Shown here: positions 48,601 to 58,520 of the stretch, one piece after another
How the letters are laid out: the number at the start of each line of letters is the position of its first letter
Numbering within the stretch: the first letter of the stretch is position 1
Origin: Sthenelais limicola
Lineage: Eukaryota > Annelida > Polychaeta > Phyllodocida > Sigalionidae
Direction of reading: 5' to 3'
DNA: 64,000 nucleotides
NCBI GenBank assembly: GCA_942159475.1
Contig: OW804095.1
Span: 58,866,773-58,930,772, forward strand
The notes under the pieces: generated by a model
What the model saw: only the letters and a program-made list of their open reading frames with translations
Database searches by the model: none
Told to the model about the DNA's origin: nothing
Made by a program: the position numbers and the translations under genes

Positions 48601-51600
48601 TACCGTAAACTTGACTGCCAGAATTTAAAAGTATTTTTGATTACAATTTTCTGATTTTTGGACTCGTTTTACCAAATGATGTGACTGCATGTATTGTCTT
48701 AACTTAGCTTGTCCACTACATACCAGTATTTGACCACTACATACCAGTATTTGACGTTCTTGTTTCTATGCCCCCCCCCCCACACACACACATATAATGG
48801 GCAATCCAGTCCTGTCTAGTCCTATATTGGAGTGCCATATAAAATTAGGTAACCTGTTATCTCCCTTTCATCCCTGGCTTTGTCAATAGTAACATTTCTC
48901 CTTTCATCACAAGCTTATATTGAATAGTAAATCAGGTGTCACAGTTCACAAGTGAAGTTGTGAATCAAGTCTGGACAAACCATATACTAAGGGCCATACC
49001 GTAGCCCCAGTGAAACCCCAAATATATGCCAGGTTAGACCATATTATAACCAAGGCAATACATCCTTAGCGATGATATAATCAAATGTTGAAGCATCTAT
49101 ATATTTTTCCTTACTACCTTAGAATGAAATTCTGTTAGGACTGTCAGATAATGACAACTATAGATGGGTCCTGAGGGGCATAAGGAATGAACTGAAGTCG
49201 CACCGTGCAGTGATAAGCTTCATTCTCTTTGATGATGAGTAGTAAACGATAGGACCTTGGGCTAGAGCTCCTGGAGGAAGGAGGGGTCGATGATATAATG
49301 GGTCTCGGCGCAAGACGTTCGAACATGAGCAAGGGAACATCAAAGCCTGTAATCTTGACACCTATTATGAAAAATTGATAGCACACACAAACGGCACGAA
49401 CAAAATAATGAAAGGTCCTCAATAAGCTGACAAACACCAAAGTAATTCATGTAATTAAAGTTAAAAAAGAGAAAGAACATTATTTCTTCTCCTTGAATTT
49501 TTTTACTTGAGAGCATCATTTCTAACTATAACCAATGAGTTGGTTAACCTTAAGAGGATTAAGATCAATCGGAACCCCGCTTTAAAATAAATTTTCAAAA
49601 ATAAATTTTATTTAGAGTGGTTGTTTTTAGTGCGGCTGAACTCAATTGGTTCCCGACCTTTTTTCTGTAGGTATGCAAGGTAAATTTCGCAAGCGTGATT
49701 AATAATTTAAACCATTCACCCACATATAGAACACACTTATATATTACAAACCTTCTACTTTCTTATGCGAGAGTCTTTTAATGTCAAATGAACACAAATT
49801 AATGGCCTACGAAATGATGATATCTGTATTGCATGAAAAAATGGAACCGATAATACAGACAAGGGAGTAGTAGATAGGAAAGGGAGGACGGCAATACTTG
49901 AATATTAATATGTAAAATGATGTGTGGAACAAATTCGTTTTCTACATCGGAAGTCTCAAAAAGTGCGCAATGATTAAAGGCCTGTGCAGGCGGGAATTAA
50001 GATAAGAAATACCAACAAATCCCGATTCCCTGTGCCAGGGGACAAACCATCCATAATTTAACCGGACAATTGTGAATCAAATCAGATTACGTATCGATTT
50101 AATTTGTGTTTCTTAAGCAAAATGGAGACCTCAATTGAAACGGCTTTATTTGAATTCTGAGTCACACCCAGATGAGAAAGCCTTGATCCAATTGACAATG
50201 ACAAACTTTCGGCAATCAATATAATGTTTCTGATTATAACAATTTATTTTTGCTTTTTCGTCAGTCAGACAAATTAGAAAAAAAGAATGCCCCCGTTAAA
50301 TCTAGCCCAGGAGGTTCATTTCAGCATTAGCCCTACATACAACTGGCAGATAACTACAACACGAGCTAAGAGCTTTTAGTGGGAGCCGTAGAACTAGGCC
50401 CACTGAGGTACGAGCACATGTATGTACACATATAAGTGGGGCATGCACCACTCAGCTAGTGTCAGGCAATCTTCAGTATATCGAGGGGTATATGGGCCAA
50501 TTACCCCAGCACCCCAATGGGTGGCAAATTATACGGAGTGAAGCGCGCTCAGAATGTAATGGCGAGTCCATGGATGTAATTTGAAGGCAACAAACAATGA
50601 ATTGCCACCTAGGCCAAGATGGAATCCCATGTCTAGAGAAATGCTAACGCTAGAACCACATTTCACGTGGGTGGAATGATCAATAACTATGTTCCGGTGC
50701 CAGATCAATCTTTGGTTATATTAGCACATGCATCATCGGAAATTTGGCACTGCCAATCTAACGTTGCTTTATGATGACAGTACGTCAATTTATTACAACA
50801 CTTAGATTTGGTAAGCCTATATATACCATAATGTTCAGCCTGCAGTGCCTACAATAGATTATGACAGGGATATGTGCCCCATGACCTTATTTTGCCAAGC
50901 CTGGAAAGAAACACAAGATGGATCTCCTTGGCATTAGTTGCTGCAGACAGGTTCGCTTAGGATGGATTGCAGACCACCCGGTCAACACATATTGATGCAG
51001 CCATGCAATCAAGACAATTTAATGGCTGATGGCACTTGAACAGATGTCAGATATCGCAACGCATTGATTGATTGACAGATACATTCTTTATTGTATCATT
51101 TAATTAGAAACAAAGTGTAATACACATTTGAACGCACCGTGTTCTCCTAATGCACACAAGACTTCCATAATCTGGCTTAGTTTCTGCATATTTATGCATT
51201 ATTTTATCTGAGTTTTGTGAACAGGCTATAAGCTATGCCTATAGAAGGAACAAAAATATATCAATAGCTGGTGATATCAACATTGAACTACTGAGAAAAG
51301 ATAATATAGCTGTGACTAACATTTAATAACCAGTTAAAACTGTTTCAATTTGAAGCAACTAATTAACAATCCTATTAGAACTAATATCCGACAATCAGGG
51401 ACTCCAAGGTGTACATTTGAGTGACCATATATACCAATATATGTTATCAAAGAGGTCCGAGACTAGGTCCGAGACTTTTTAGAAGTTGGGGTTAGAGCAA
51501 AAGCAGAAGTGTCGGTTGCAGATAATATTATATACATTCTAGAGTTAGGTTAGCGAGAAAATGTTGATGATTGGTGGGATGGCAGCCTCAAGATGTATGG

Positions 51601-54600
51601 AAAGATTGTAACAATTAAGGCATAACAAACTGGGATATATTACCCAATGAAATACGACGGTTATACGACGAAAGAATAGGTTAGTTAAGTAGGCGATTTG
51701 CAGTAATAATAAAATAGATTGGGACAACCTTGGTTGATTCAGGTACGTAGAGAGTACATCATGGAAAGATGTAGAATTACTAGTAATAACCCTAAAAGAT
51801 TCTGGATGAGTGTGAACTCTTTGATTGGGAATTCTAAACCAGGTTATAATGTCAGCTACATACAGACCTGAGAAAATCAACAGTTTGGAAAGCAGCTAAC
51901 TATGCCAATAATCATTTTGCAAATATTGAGCCAATTGTGACCACTATCAAATGATATGAGAAAGAAATAAGAATATAACTGAGATCGGGGTAATAGAGGT
52001 TCTATCTGGAGTGGACAACACAAAGTCATCTGGCATAACGAGGCCTTTCAGGAATGTCTTCCACCTATAAAGGATCATGTGGACAATGGCCATTAATGCA
52101 ATTGTCATCTGTTTTGAAGTGGCACAAGCTTTTATCAGCAGTAATACATATTTATTAATGAAAACTATTGGTTTCGGGGATACTAATTATACTTAAACTA
52201 CTTAACAGTTACTGTAGGAACAGAACGCAGAGAGGCACTATACTTGGGCCGATCGTGTTTTATATTTTTATAAATGACTAATAAAGTACCCGTCCTTCGG
52301 ACGGTCCCCCTCTCTCCTCGCACCTCCCTCTGTCCCTCCCTTCTTTTCCTTTTTCACTCTCCCCCCTTTTTTCACTCCCATTCCCCCTCTTCTCTCTTCC
52401 CCCTCCCCATCTTCTTCACCCCGCCCTTCACTCTCTCCCTCCCTCTCTCCTACACTCCCTCCCTCCCCTCTTCTCTCTCTCCCTCTTCTCTGTGTCTCAT
52501 ACCCCGCCCCTCTTTTTCTCCTCCCTCCCCCTCTTCTGTCTCTCCCTCTCCCAACTCTCTTCTTCTCCCTACCTTCCCCCTTCCCTCTCCCATGAGCTAT
52601 CAAATGCATGATATCATTACGTTTCATTTCGAGAGGCAGTCATGTGATCAGTCCTTTGTCCATACAAAAGGCTCTCCAGACAGGCTTCCCCAACTTTCCC
52701 TGGCTAAAAATAGTTGTATAGAATATAACTAAAAAACTAAAAAGGGCTTCAAAATCACATTTCCACCCAAGGTAGTTTCACAAACCACATATGACGTCCT
52801 CCAGAGAGGTTGGACAGAACTCTACAGATCAGTAAAACGGTTGGTAAAACAACAAATTCTGAGAACATGTGAGACAAAGAAACCCCTCTTCCCGTATAAT
52901 ATACGGATAAAAGTAAAAGTGAGTTTTAATGGAACTCACTTTTGCACGCTGAGAGGATTTAGAACACCAGTACATGGATATGGATTGAATTGTAGTAAGG
53001 AGTTGGGGAATATAGGGAATAGAGGAAATAAATTACAACCACCTAGAAGTACCTCTGATAAGTTATCGCATGTGGTTTAGTTGTATGTGTTAAACCACTA
53101 GTAATTTAATGAAAGGGAGTCAACCGATGTCAACCGATGCGTTATGTACCAGGTTTACTCCCAAAATACAACTATGATTTACAGATTTTTGCTTTAGATT
53201 AACAATGGTATATTTGTGGTGCCATGCAATGGACCCACTTTCCACATACTACTTACTTGACCTCACTCGCACGCTGCGCGCGCAAGGTCAATATTATGTT
53301 GAAACTTTTATTGATGTGCATTACGATAAAGTGTATACCTTTATTTCCATTAGGTGGTGCTACATTTTACAACATACCCTGTATCACTGAACACACCAAC
53401 TTCCTGTCCACGATCTTTTTAGCTTATGTCTCAATGCTCGGATTGTTAAATCACACGGCCGTAGACCACACGTCTAGAACGTGGGAATTGTCTATCTAAT
53501 AAAACAAAACAAAACAAAACATAGGCTTCCCCGGGGAATAGGAGGACACTGGCCCCTCCGACTGGCCCCAAAACATTTTCAAAATCAAATTATTAAAACA
53601 CAGGTCCTAACCACTCAGTGGCTATAGTGTCCTTAGCGGAGACTGGACTTTCCCACCCAGATCTGCCGCTAAAACTGAACTGAACTTATTAAAATAGATA
53701 TTAGAAATAGCAGACTTGCGTTAACGTTCTGTGTAATTCTCTTCCTCGAGAGATTACCCCGGGTCATATTACATTTCAACAATGGCAGGATTCAGCCGCT
53801 TAGAACATTAGGATACTCGAGTAAAATACCTTCAATTACTACCTCGCACCAACAGTAAATAACTCAGCCACTGGATTTGTAACCACTTACAACAAACTTT
53901 ACTGTGCATTAACTTGAAGAGTTTTCCATTGTTTGATGGGGATAAAGTGTAATCAATAACCATATTACACGGACCTGTAGGTGATTCTATCGTTTAATTA
54001 ATGACTTTGCATTTTAAATATTATATACTACCACCTGTTCACGATGACCAATATTTTACCCCTTACATTCTTTAGGTACTGAGGCTCGCTAGTGTGCTAT
54101 TGTCATGTGGAATTACGATCCTTATACTGGAGTCTTTGACATCAGTTTATACATCAGCTTCATGGGTGGCCGGATACTCAAGATGCGGTATTAGTGCAGG
54201 GGTTCTTGTAAGTAGTCTTCTACACTCTACTTATTATATTGGCAAATGGTATGATATAGCTGGATATATCGTTTGATATGTTTATTAAATAACAGGATTA
54301 ACCAATCGTTGAATTTCCTAAAATTCCTGGATTTTTTGGAAAATGAAAACAAAATTCATAGATCTATATTTTCAAATCGATTCTACATTTCTTCCAAGAA
54401 GGGATATGGCTGCTTGATGAATGCACCGTTGTTGCAAAATTATGAGGACTGTACAACGTGGTTGTGCAGATACAACTGTCCTGTTTTAGGGTGTCTTAAG
54501 GTTGTAGGAGCTTGCAAGGACTTGTTAGTTATCAGTGTTTTATTCAGCATTATCATACAGATGTATACAGCTATTTGTCAAGACCAACATTGAATAAGTT

Positions 54601-57600
54601 CACCAGAACAGAGATTTAGTTAAAAACAGATGATAACATTGAGATATTGAATAACGGTGGGTAGAGTGGTCAGCAGAAGAGCTTCTCACACCTTTCGAAC
54701 TACTTGTCAGCGACATTACCGCAATTCTACAACGACTTTAACAGATCAATCAACAGGATGGAAGGTTTACAATGGATTACATTCATCGTTTGCCAAATTA
54801 ACCCGTGTACAGAGACAGAATGCATGCAGAATGACAGTCTTATACTTTACAATTATTCGGCAACCAAGAGAATTGTGTACCCCACATAAAATAGCCACCC
54901 ACACATTAGCGATGCCAGAAAATAGCGATATAAGCCCACAGAGACTTTTTATTTCTTTGTTAACATTTAAGAGTAGTAGTTGAAACATATTTATAAAATC
55001 ATGAAATTGTAGTTAAAATTGTTAGTTGGCCAGTCATGATCTATTTTATGACCACCCCAACACCAATACCCCCGTCTAACAAAAAAAGGCAATATCGTGT
55101 AACTTAATTATCTTCTGGCTTAAATGAATAAAACAAATCATGACCTGCACCTATATCCAACCCTCTCTAACAAATAGTCCTGTCCAGCCGTATGGCACGT
55201 ACTCATAACTGTAAAATCATCACCATGCACTGCCGGCAATCGAAATAATCAGCTTACTGTCAATGTCAACTCAATCCTTACCCTATTGACATCAACATAC
55301 AAGGTGATTATTCACCATTGGAGGCAAACTAGCATCCATGGATAGTCAGTTGCCATCACGCCCTATAATCAATATTAAACAACATAATGTTATTTCCCTT
55401 GGTGCTATCCAAACCAGGACTTTAAACCTACTGACAGGAGTTATGATATTTAATATTATGAGCACATAAAATATATATTTTAAACATTTCTGAACCCAAG
55501 TCAAACAGCCAGGCTGTGCATAGGGACACAGGGACAAGCACCAATCCTCAGTTATGATACATGACGTACATGTACACATTTTATTATTGTATTTCTGTAT
55601 GCATTTGCAGATAGCGATTACCGGTGTTCTTGGTATTTTGTTTGCTACTCGCAAAGATTCCCCTCAAAAGGTAAGCGTGTATCATTTCATTAAAATTAAT
55701 GTTTCTCATATATATTTCATCTTGCTAACATGCTCTGAGAGATATATACTAATTATATTGGTCTGTATCAACTTGAATGCTCTTCTATATAATGTATCTT
55801 GAAAGCCAAATTAAGAGTTGTAGTACTAGTTTCGGCGCGGTTCCGAACATAACACGACAACGCCAGACATGGCCGTCTGACTATAACTGGAAACCACAAG
55901 CGGCTTATTCAACAACGTGACATATTCCCACACACCTGATTACTTAGTTTATACAAGACCAATAACACTATCATCACCCAGGCACTAATACCACCTTACC
56001 AAATGACAGCTCAGCTGCCGACAACATTAATTAAAACAATACAGTATACAAACAACATACCGATATAACACGGTAAAATGGATACCAGTATAAGAATAAG
56101 AATACACGAGTCACACCTGGACAAATACACATTATATAGGTTGCTATATATCACTGGAGTGGGGTGTTAGCTCATTAGGGATCTTCTGATCAAATATGAT
56201 AGAGTGAATTTAGATTTATTTGAAAAGTTTGATTTAATTATGCAATACATTTTGTCACATGCTTACAATGTTTTCGGCAATACCCGGAAATACTTGATCA
56301 CACAGCTTTTTCACCCACGAAAGGTTAATAAATAAAGAAGTATTAAGGTCTCAAATACATCCATATACATAAATATTATTACATAGAGAGAGAGTTATCA
56401 AAAAGTATCCACAGGCGACGTTCCATATGACATCCCTAGGTAGTTCAGCGATTAGAGATGAATTGACTTAAGGTTCGTAGTGAAAGATAAAATAAAATAA
56501 GAAAAATAGGACCAACTTCAGAACAGACTAGTATTACACTGAGGGAGGAGTAGGCTGGGCGGGCAGGTGCATGCTGCTACTGTCCAGGCATGGTCCATAG
56601 GTGGAGATAACTAGGCCCAAGCCCAAGGCCCAAGTAATCGATAGCCACCCGTCCCCACTTGTGGACACCCCTGAGACCTCTTGGGGCGAGGACAAGTAAG
56701 GTTGTCCATTAGTGAAATAATTAAGCCGGGAAACCCCATGTAGAGCATATGATGTCAGTGAATATGTAGGTCAGGGAAGCCTACAGTAAGAAACCACCAT
56801 TAACATTTTTGCCCCTTTTATAGAATTAAAACCGTTGATATTCATTTTATTCCTTGCAATATGGCAATATATTCCTGTTATTACATTGCAGAATGGACCC
56901 ATATCAGTAGAAAGAAATTGAAGCATTTCAATGTCTGGGTATGATGGTCTAAACAGAAATTGCTTACTGTTTTATATAAGTATAGATTTCTCGCATTTAT
57001 TTAATCTCACGTTCATGATAGATTGCCTTACTTCTTAGATGAAACAAATCTGATCAAGATGGTACCTACAAATCGTTATCAAATTGGAAAGCTACACTCT
57101 CAGTTAACATCGGTAAAAACAAAATATTCTCTACATTTTCTTCCATTCTTTTCCAACCCATCTAAAATCATTTGACCGAAATTTAGGGGATTCTTCCTGG
57201 TTGTTTTTGCTACAGAGCTTCAAAAACGTCCTTATTTATATTTGGAGAATCCGCCCGAATCCTCTCGTATTGTGACAGGCTAGTATTATCGCTCACCGGC
57301 ACCTCTTTTCACTCGATCGTTTCTACTTCAAATTCTTGTATAAACATATATATCAGTGGTAGAATATTGATGAAGTCAGTCCTAAAGATTCGGCAAGATT
57401 GTGTTTGTCGTAATAGCGGAGAATGCAGCTTTAAATGGAATCTGTTAATGCACGCGGCTATGCACAGCGTCCAAGGCCGGCTATATGGCCACACCTGTAG
57501 CTTTCCAATGTGTTACATTCGGCCATAATGGTAATAGATTCCCATGCGAAGCTTCGGGAAGCCTTCTTTGGTAAGCTAACAAGTATGGACGTGCACATCA

Positions 57601-58520
57601 ATAGATAGACCCAGCCCTTGTTCAGAATGGGAAAGTAATATTGGCTTATTCTTTTATTACTATTATATCATTATTATAAAACTTTTATCAAATAAACATA
57701 AACATTTCTGCTTAATGCGACGCTGAAAAGGAATGAGAAGGAAAACATTTCTGCTTAATGCGACACTGAAAAGGAATGGTCCTTCTCAATGTATTTTCTA
57801 CGCTGAGATCGTCCAGGTATCCCTTTTAAACAGGAGAAAAAATGAAAAAGATTTGATTCTAGGAAGTATTAATCTTTATTAAGCAAGTACATGCTACATG
57901 TACATGTACATGCTACATTACGTTACTAAATGTCAATTTATTTCTTCCAGTGCTTGAATTTCTTCAAAGGATTCTGTCTCCTGAGCCTCCTGACAGGTCT
58001 TGTTATACTCTGTAGTACGTTGGCGAGCCTTGACATCCGATGGATTAATTACACTGAAGTGGTGAATATATTATTTTGTTTTCATGAATTAGTAAAAGAT
58101 ACTTGGTTTGTTACTTTGGGATGTATTATTGTTTATTACATAAACTTTGATGATAGATATGTGTACATAGGCTCTACATTATGCTATTCGTGACATGCAT
58201 TGTGAATCTCCAAGTCTAACATCAACAGAACAGTAACGGAATTGTGGATATCATAAAATATAATATTAAATCCCTAAAGTCATCACGTAGCTATGCAAGT
58301 GAGAATCGCAACCAGTCGCTCAGTTATTTAAGCATCTTTAACGCCAAGTATTCTATGTGCTACCCCTACAGAATTTCAGAAGCCGGTTTTGTGAATTGTT
58401 TTAATGGGCGAGTTGTTCTACTTGCAGAGAGCCAGCATCTTTGAAGTGGTTTTGACATCGGTAAAAGTAGTGGTGACAGCAGTGACAATTACTGCCTCTT
58501 TGGCGTCGATATATGTGTAG
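31266..58520 (+). CDS. Four-helix CD20/MS4A-like membrane protein with N-terminal PPPSY motif, 6 coding exons
   Basis: Predicted exons 31266-31814, 33007-33057, 54076-54207, 55611-55670, 57951-58061 and 58428-58520; every intron is phase 0 and the joined frame gives 331 residues. Residues 1-183 are polar and cytosolic-looking, with PPPSY at 91-95 (a PY motif that could bind Nedd4-type WW domains). Exon 3 holds helix 1 (LASVLLSCGITILILESL) and the start of helix 2; exon 4 continues IAITGVLGILFATRK, matching the helix-2 pattern of MS4A/CD20-type proteins; exon 5 is helix 3 (GFCLLSLLTGLVILCSTLAS); exon 6 is helix 4 (VVLTSVKVVVTAVTITASLA), ending right after it. The exon 5 donor (GTG|GTGAAT) is the weakest call. 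Intron 2 is 21 kb, so missed exons are possible. Family placement rests on pattern only; function unknown. Confidence 0.72.
31839..31882 (+). repeat. 23-bp tandem duplication just after the exon 1 donor
   Basis: GATTTAGTATTATAGGGATAA occurs at 31839-31859 and 31862-31882 in intron 1 of the MS4A-like gene. Confidence 0.8.
36597..36649. repeat. (AT)n microsatellite
   Basis: About 25 uninterrupted AT units, preceded by two copies of AATATGCATATAG. Short ORFs here are artefacts of the repeat. Confidence 0.95.
37565..38320 (-). mobile_element. Helitron-like non-autonomous element (tentative)
   Basis: On the minus strand, hairpin CCCGTGC-GTA-GCACGGG (37575-37591) is followed ten bases later by CTAG (37565-37568), the layout of a Helitron 3' end. 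Next to it is a pyrimidine-rich tract on the plus strand (37640-37675). The body holds diverged tandem copies of a unit containing GCATTAAGGAAGTAAAT (about 37852, 38002, 38106). The far end (near TTATC repeats at 38300) is uncertain. The base after CTAG is not the expected T, so family assignment is tentative. Confidence 0.4.
38561..38590. repeat. Perfect 13-bp hairpin with GGCG loop beside a poly(C) run
   Basis: Arms GTCTCGCACACAC (38561-38573) and GTGTGTGCGAGAC (38578-38590). About 14 consecutive C lie just upstream (38517-38531). Confidence 0.9.
41014..41135. mobile_element. Short inverted-repeat (MITE-like) element
   Basis: The left end AAGGTTTATTCCCATTAC and the inverted right end (AAGGCCCATTCACATTAC on the minus strand) agree except at about five positions. 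The interior is G/C-rich with several CGGCCG sites. Non-coding; the target duplication is not clear. Confidence 0.5.
41517..42110 (-). mobile_element. LINE ORF2 C-terminal remnant (CR1/Jockey type)
   Basis: Minus-strand frame pieces read GVTVERVRVFKYLGTKVRTT (near 42080), then TQRSGLLPLQNRAEIACLK (near 41790), then a 50-codon open stretch with GSVFYKGLVLWNSLAEATRI ending in a stop at about 41517. FKYLG and LWNSL are the conserved blocks of the region after the RT core in non-LTR retrotransposons. Several stops and shifts lie between the pieces. It sits in an intron of the MS4A-like gene in antisense orientation. Confidence 0.7.
42606..42739 (+). repeat. Ngaro split direct repeat A1
   Basis: 134 bp, matching 47763-47896 with one mismatch (42733 G versus 47890 C). 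Contains the perfect 12-bp palindrome GGTGGCGCCACC (42643-42654). It ends just before the gag ATG at 42761. Confidence 0.95.
42761..44230 (+). CDS. gag: gag-like protein of the Ngaro element
   Basis: 489 residues from the ATG at 42761 (context CCGCCATGC); the open frame extends further upstream into A1 but without an ATG. The N-terminus is Lys/Ala- and Glu-rich (KAAKKAEKLKKQEEERLLKQ), probably helical; the middle is rich in Arg, Ser and His (HRHHHGRRKKK), likely nucleic-acid binding. The C-terminal Cys/His array is C-RDFNFDN-C, LHVCGYC, then H and KDC, matching the left element's gag. It ends at TAA 44228-44230; the pol frame lies in the same phase but is separated by three in-frame stops (44228, 44270, 44291). 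Confidence 0.88.
   Translation: MPPKGTTTAKAAKKAEKLKKQEEERLLKQTQIIVDDHKDEEETYEEQDFTPEERAEHANMAEAADEHALRDSAGGEDDGPPQTPNKVLPRRGLRAKRKTIVTPKRRGRPKNAPIVCANPMQQMSDMLQQICTTAIQTASASVSHRDSYTRQRQSPPPSQQVHRTPKRSRVDVSQIDFEQSQSADSDDTIVTFKRPRERQYTRDSHRHHHGRRKKKHCDCSDSPPLRSRHPANSYRSRQPADSSEESASDSDSLPSPRRLTARHRSSKVVKRALDAQYRSTGRRGRTEIFSAPETSLQPDMAARIKKQKRELSLAEYTCSFARMTMNSVKYGSTSWFMLHHLATLAEDTALRTWDLAHAWSQACLDLILEEQNEWSHTDVFNDYRVKMAWDTQGTKSMENNMKANSQAICRDFNFDNCAHKNSHTDGNTRFLHVCGYCYFAMKERENAHAVKDCQNKRTAQANLHSGDGAGRRNNQPFHKKPASQASKNS
44318..46592 (+). pseudogene. pol: pol (reverse transcriptase plus RNase H) of the Ngaro element, frame broken
   Basis: The first part (first ATG 44318, open to 45784) holds RT blocks SPLMTRPKSDTTSRRIIVDY, MAVIDLSRAYRHFPL (first catalytic Asp), LPFRARSSAFVMQ and YLDD at 45650-45661. 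A 10-bp tandem duplication TTTTTACAGA at 45723-45742 shifts the frame; the homologous sequence resumes as DLGLQVARKKL...VRWLGIDIN in the frame ending at 46592. That part holds RNase H: WADACLKGGG, LEAINCLAAAW, HCDNTAAVFAY and ADALSR give the acidic catalytic residues. With one unit of the duplication absent the two parts would be collinear with the left element's RT. No other lesion was noticed. Confidence 0.9.
46565..47560 (+). CDS. Tyrosine recombinase of the Ngaro element
   Basis: Open frame 46565-47560 overlaps the end of the RNase H frame by 28 bases in the -1 register; no ATG lies near its start. Counting from the GTG at 46613 (315 residues), the N-terminal part (about 10-105) resembles the SAM-like core-binding domain, and the catalytic domain has Arg145 (GMLRQSNL), His261 and Arg264 (HSLRRGSASY), His285 (THGTW) and Tyr296 (SYIRP), i.e. 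the full R-H-R-H-Y set of tyrosine recombinases. The enzyme is thought to integrate the circular cDNA of these elements without target duplication. How it is translated is unclear: no slippery heptamer was found in the overlap. Confidence 0.93.
   Translation, partial: YVQHSYVLLGRQPRHLVEAAQARQRQAHRPGTVANWHAAVRKYIAFCKAVGHDFKQPFPELICWFIEYLAKYTKKVPATIINTLTGVRTFFKLTGYALASLYHPRVAYTIRGLQLTLRHVPKPKLPVTPQILKKILMNIHLLDFPTHIRVAILVMYMGMLRQSNLAPRSGASFDATRHMTRGDCRIASDGSYISIKWSKSMQSSRQATILFVPTTDDPVFCLRRALLRHDKQAPPRDLSSPLLQFPNARHMTINYIVTQWKVLLQASRLDSRLFSLHSLRRGSASYAYNTVGASLQDVKTHGTWASDAVASYIRPFSSTRTSVHHALKRIA
47572..47763 (+). repeat. Ngaro split direct repeat B1
   Basis: 192 bp, begins 12 bases after the recombinase stop and matches 47955-48146 with one mismatch (TGTGAT versus TGCGAT). 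Ends CTCATTTAATGA, directly abutting A2. Confidence 0.95.
47763..47896 (+). repeat. Ngaro split direct repeat A2
   Basis: Second copy of the 5' terminal repeat, including the 12-bp palindrome at 47800-47811. 58 unique bases separate it from B2. Confidence 0.95.
47955..48146 (+). repeat. Ngaro split direct repeat B2 (right end)
   Basis: Second copy of B; the element's right edge is at TTTAATGA (48139-48146), after which similarity stops. Confidence 0.93.
48273..48518 (+). mobile_element. LINE ORF2 C-terminal fragment
   Basis: Encodes GDEHHIIWCPILQRLHKKDN, the DE.H....CP motif near the C-terminus of CR1/Jockey-type ORF2 proteins, in an 81-codon frame. It is isolated, just past the Ngaro right end; the rest of the LINE is not recognisable. 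Confidence 0.55.
48519..51239. other. Intronic stretch, no exon recognised
   Basis: A/T-rich DNA with a (C)n(CA)n run at 48772-48790. A minus-strand ORF at 49144-49440 has no family features. Nothing else is supported. Confidence 0.5.
51240..52278 (+). mobile_element. Decayed LINE (endonuclease and RT fragments)
   Basis: GDINIELLRKDN (about 51270) resembles the GDFN block of LINE endonucleases; EVLSGVDNTKSSGI (about 52010) matches the start of the RT domain; QRGTILGPIVFYIFIND (52228-52278) matches the conserved Q-G-..-LGP-..-ND RT block. Many stops and frameshifts. The RT block is cut off exactly where the hairpin element at 52278 begins. Confidence 0.65.
52278..52595 (-). mobile_element. 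Helitron-like end with hairpin and 280-base polypyrimidine tract (tentative)
   Basis: Hairpin CCGTCC-TTC-GGACGG (52290-52304) lies about 12 bases inside the breakpoint, and a C/T-rich tract with CCCTCCCTCTCTC-type repeats follows to about 52590. The same order (terminal bases, ACCCGT...ACGG hairpin, pyrimidine tract) occurs at 37565, so both look like one family. Long ORFs in the tract are compositional artefacts. Confidence 0.4.
52596..54075. other. End of intron 2, retroposon tail
   Basis: Holds an 11-bp hairpin (52915-52925/52933-52943) and, at 53497-53521, an (AAAAC)n run that looks like a retroposon 3' tail. No exon recognised before 54076. Confidence 0.4.
57702..57780. repeat. Two copies of a 35-bp unit in intron 4 of the MS4A-like gene
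   Basis: AACATTTCTGCTTAATGCGAC followed by CTGAAAAGGAATG occurs twice, about 42 bases apart, with one G/A difference. Confidence 0.75.

Noticed and set aside
49144..49440. 98-codon minus-strand ORF
   Set aside because: Two frames are equally open and neither has a recognisable motif; no supporting splice sites.
52268..52732. Long ORFs on both strands over the pyrimidine tract
   Set aside because: Low-complexity Ser/Pro/Leu or Gly/Arg/Glu translations with no family motif; they follow from base composition.
54273..54983. ORFs of 106 and 108 codons just after exon 3 of the MS4A-like gene
   Set aside because: No splice consensus linking them in frame, no recognised domain, and exon 4 follows exon 3 in phase without them.
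58062..58193. In-frame readthrough past exon 5 of the MS4A-like gene to a stop at 58191
   Set aside because: The extension lacks a clear fourth helix, whereas an acceptor at 58427 opens an exon encoding one in the right phase; retained only as an alternative 3' end.
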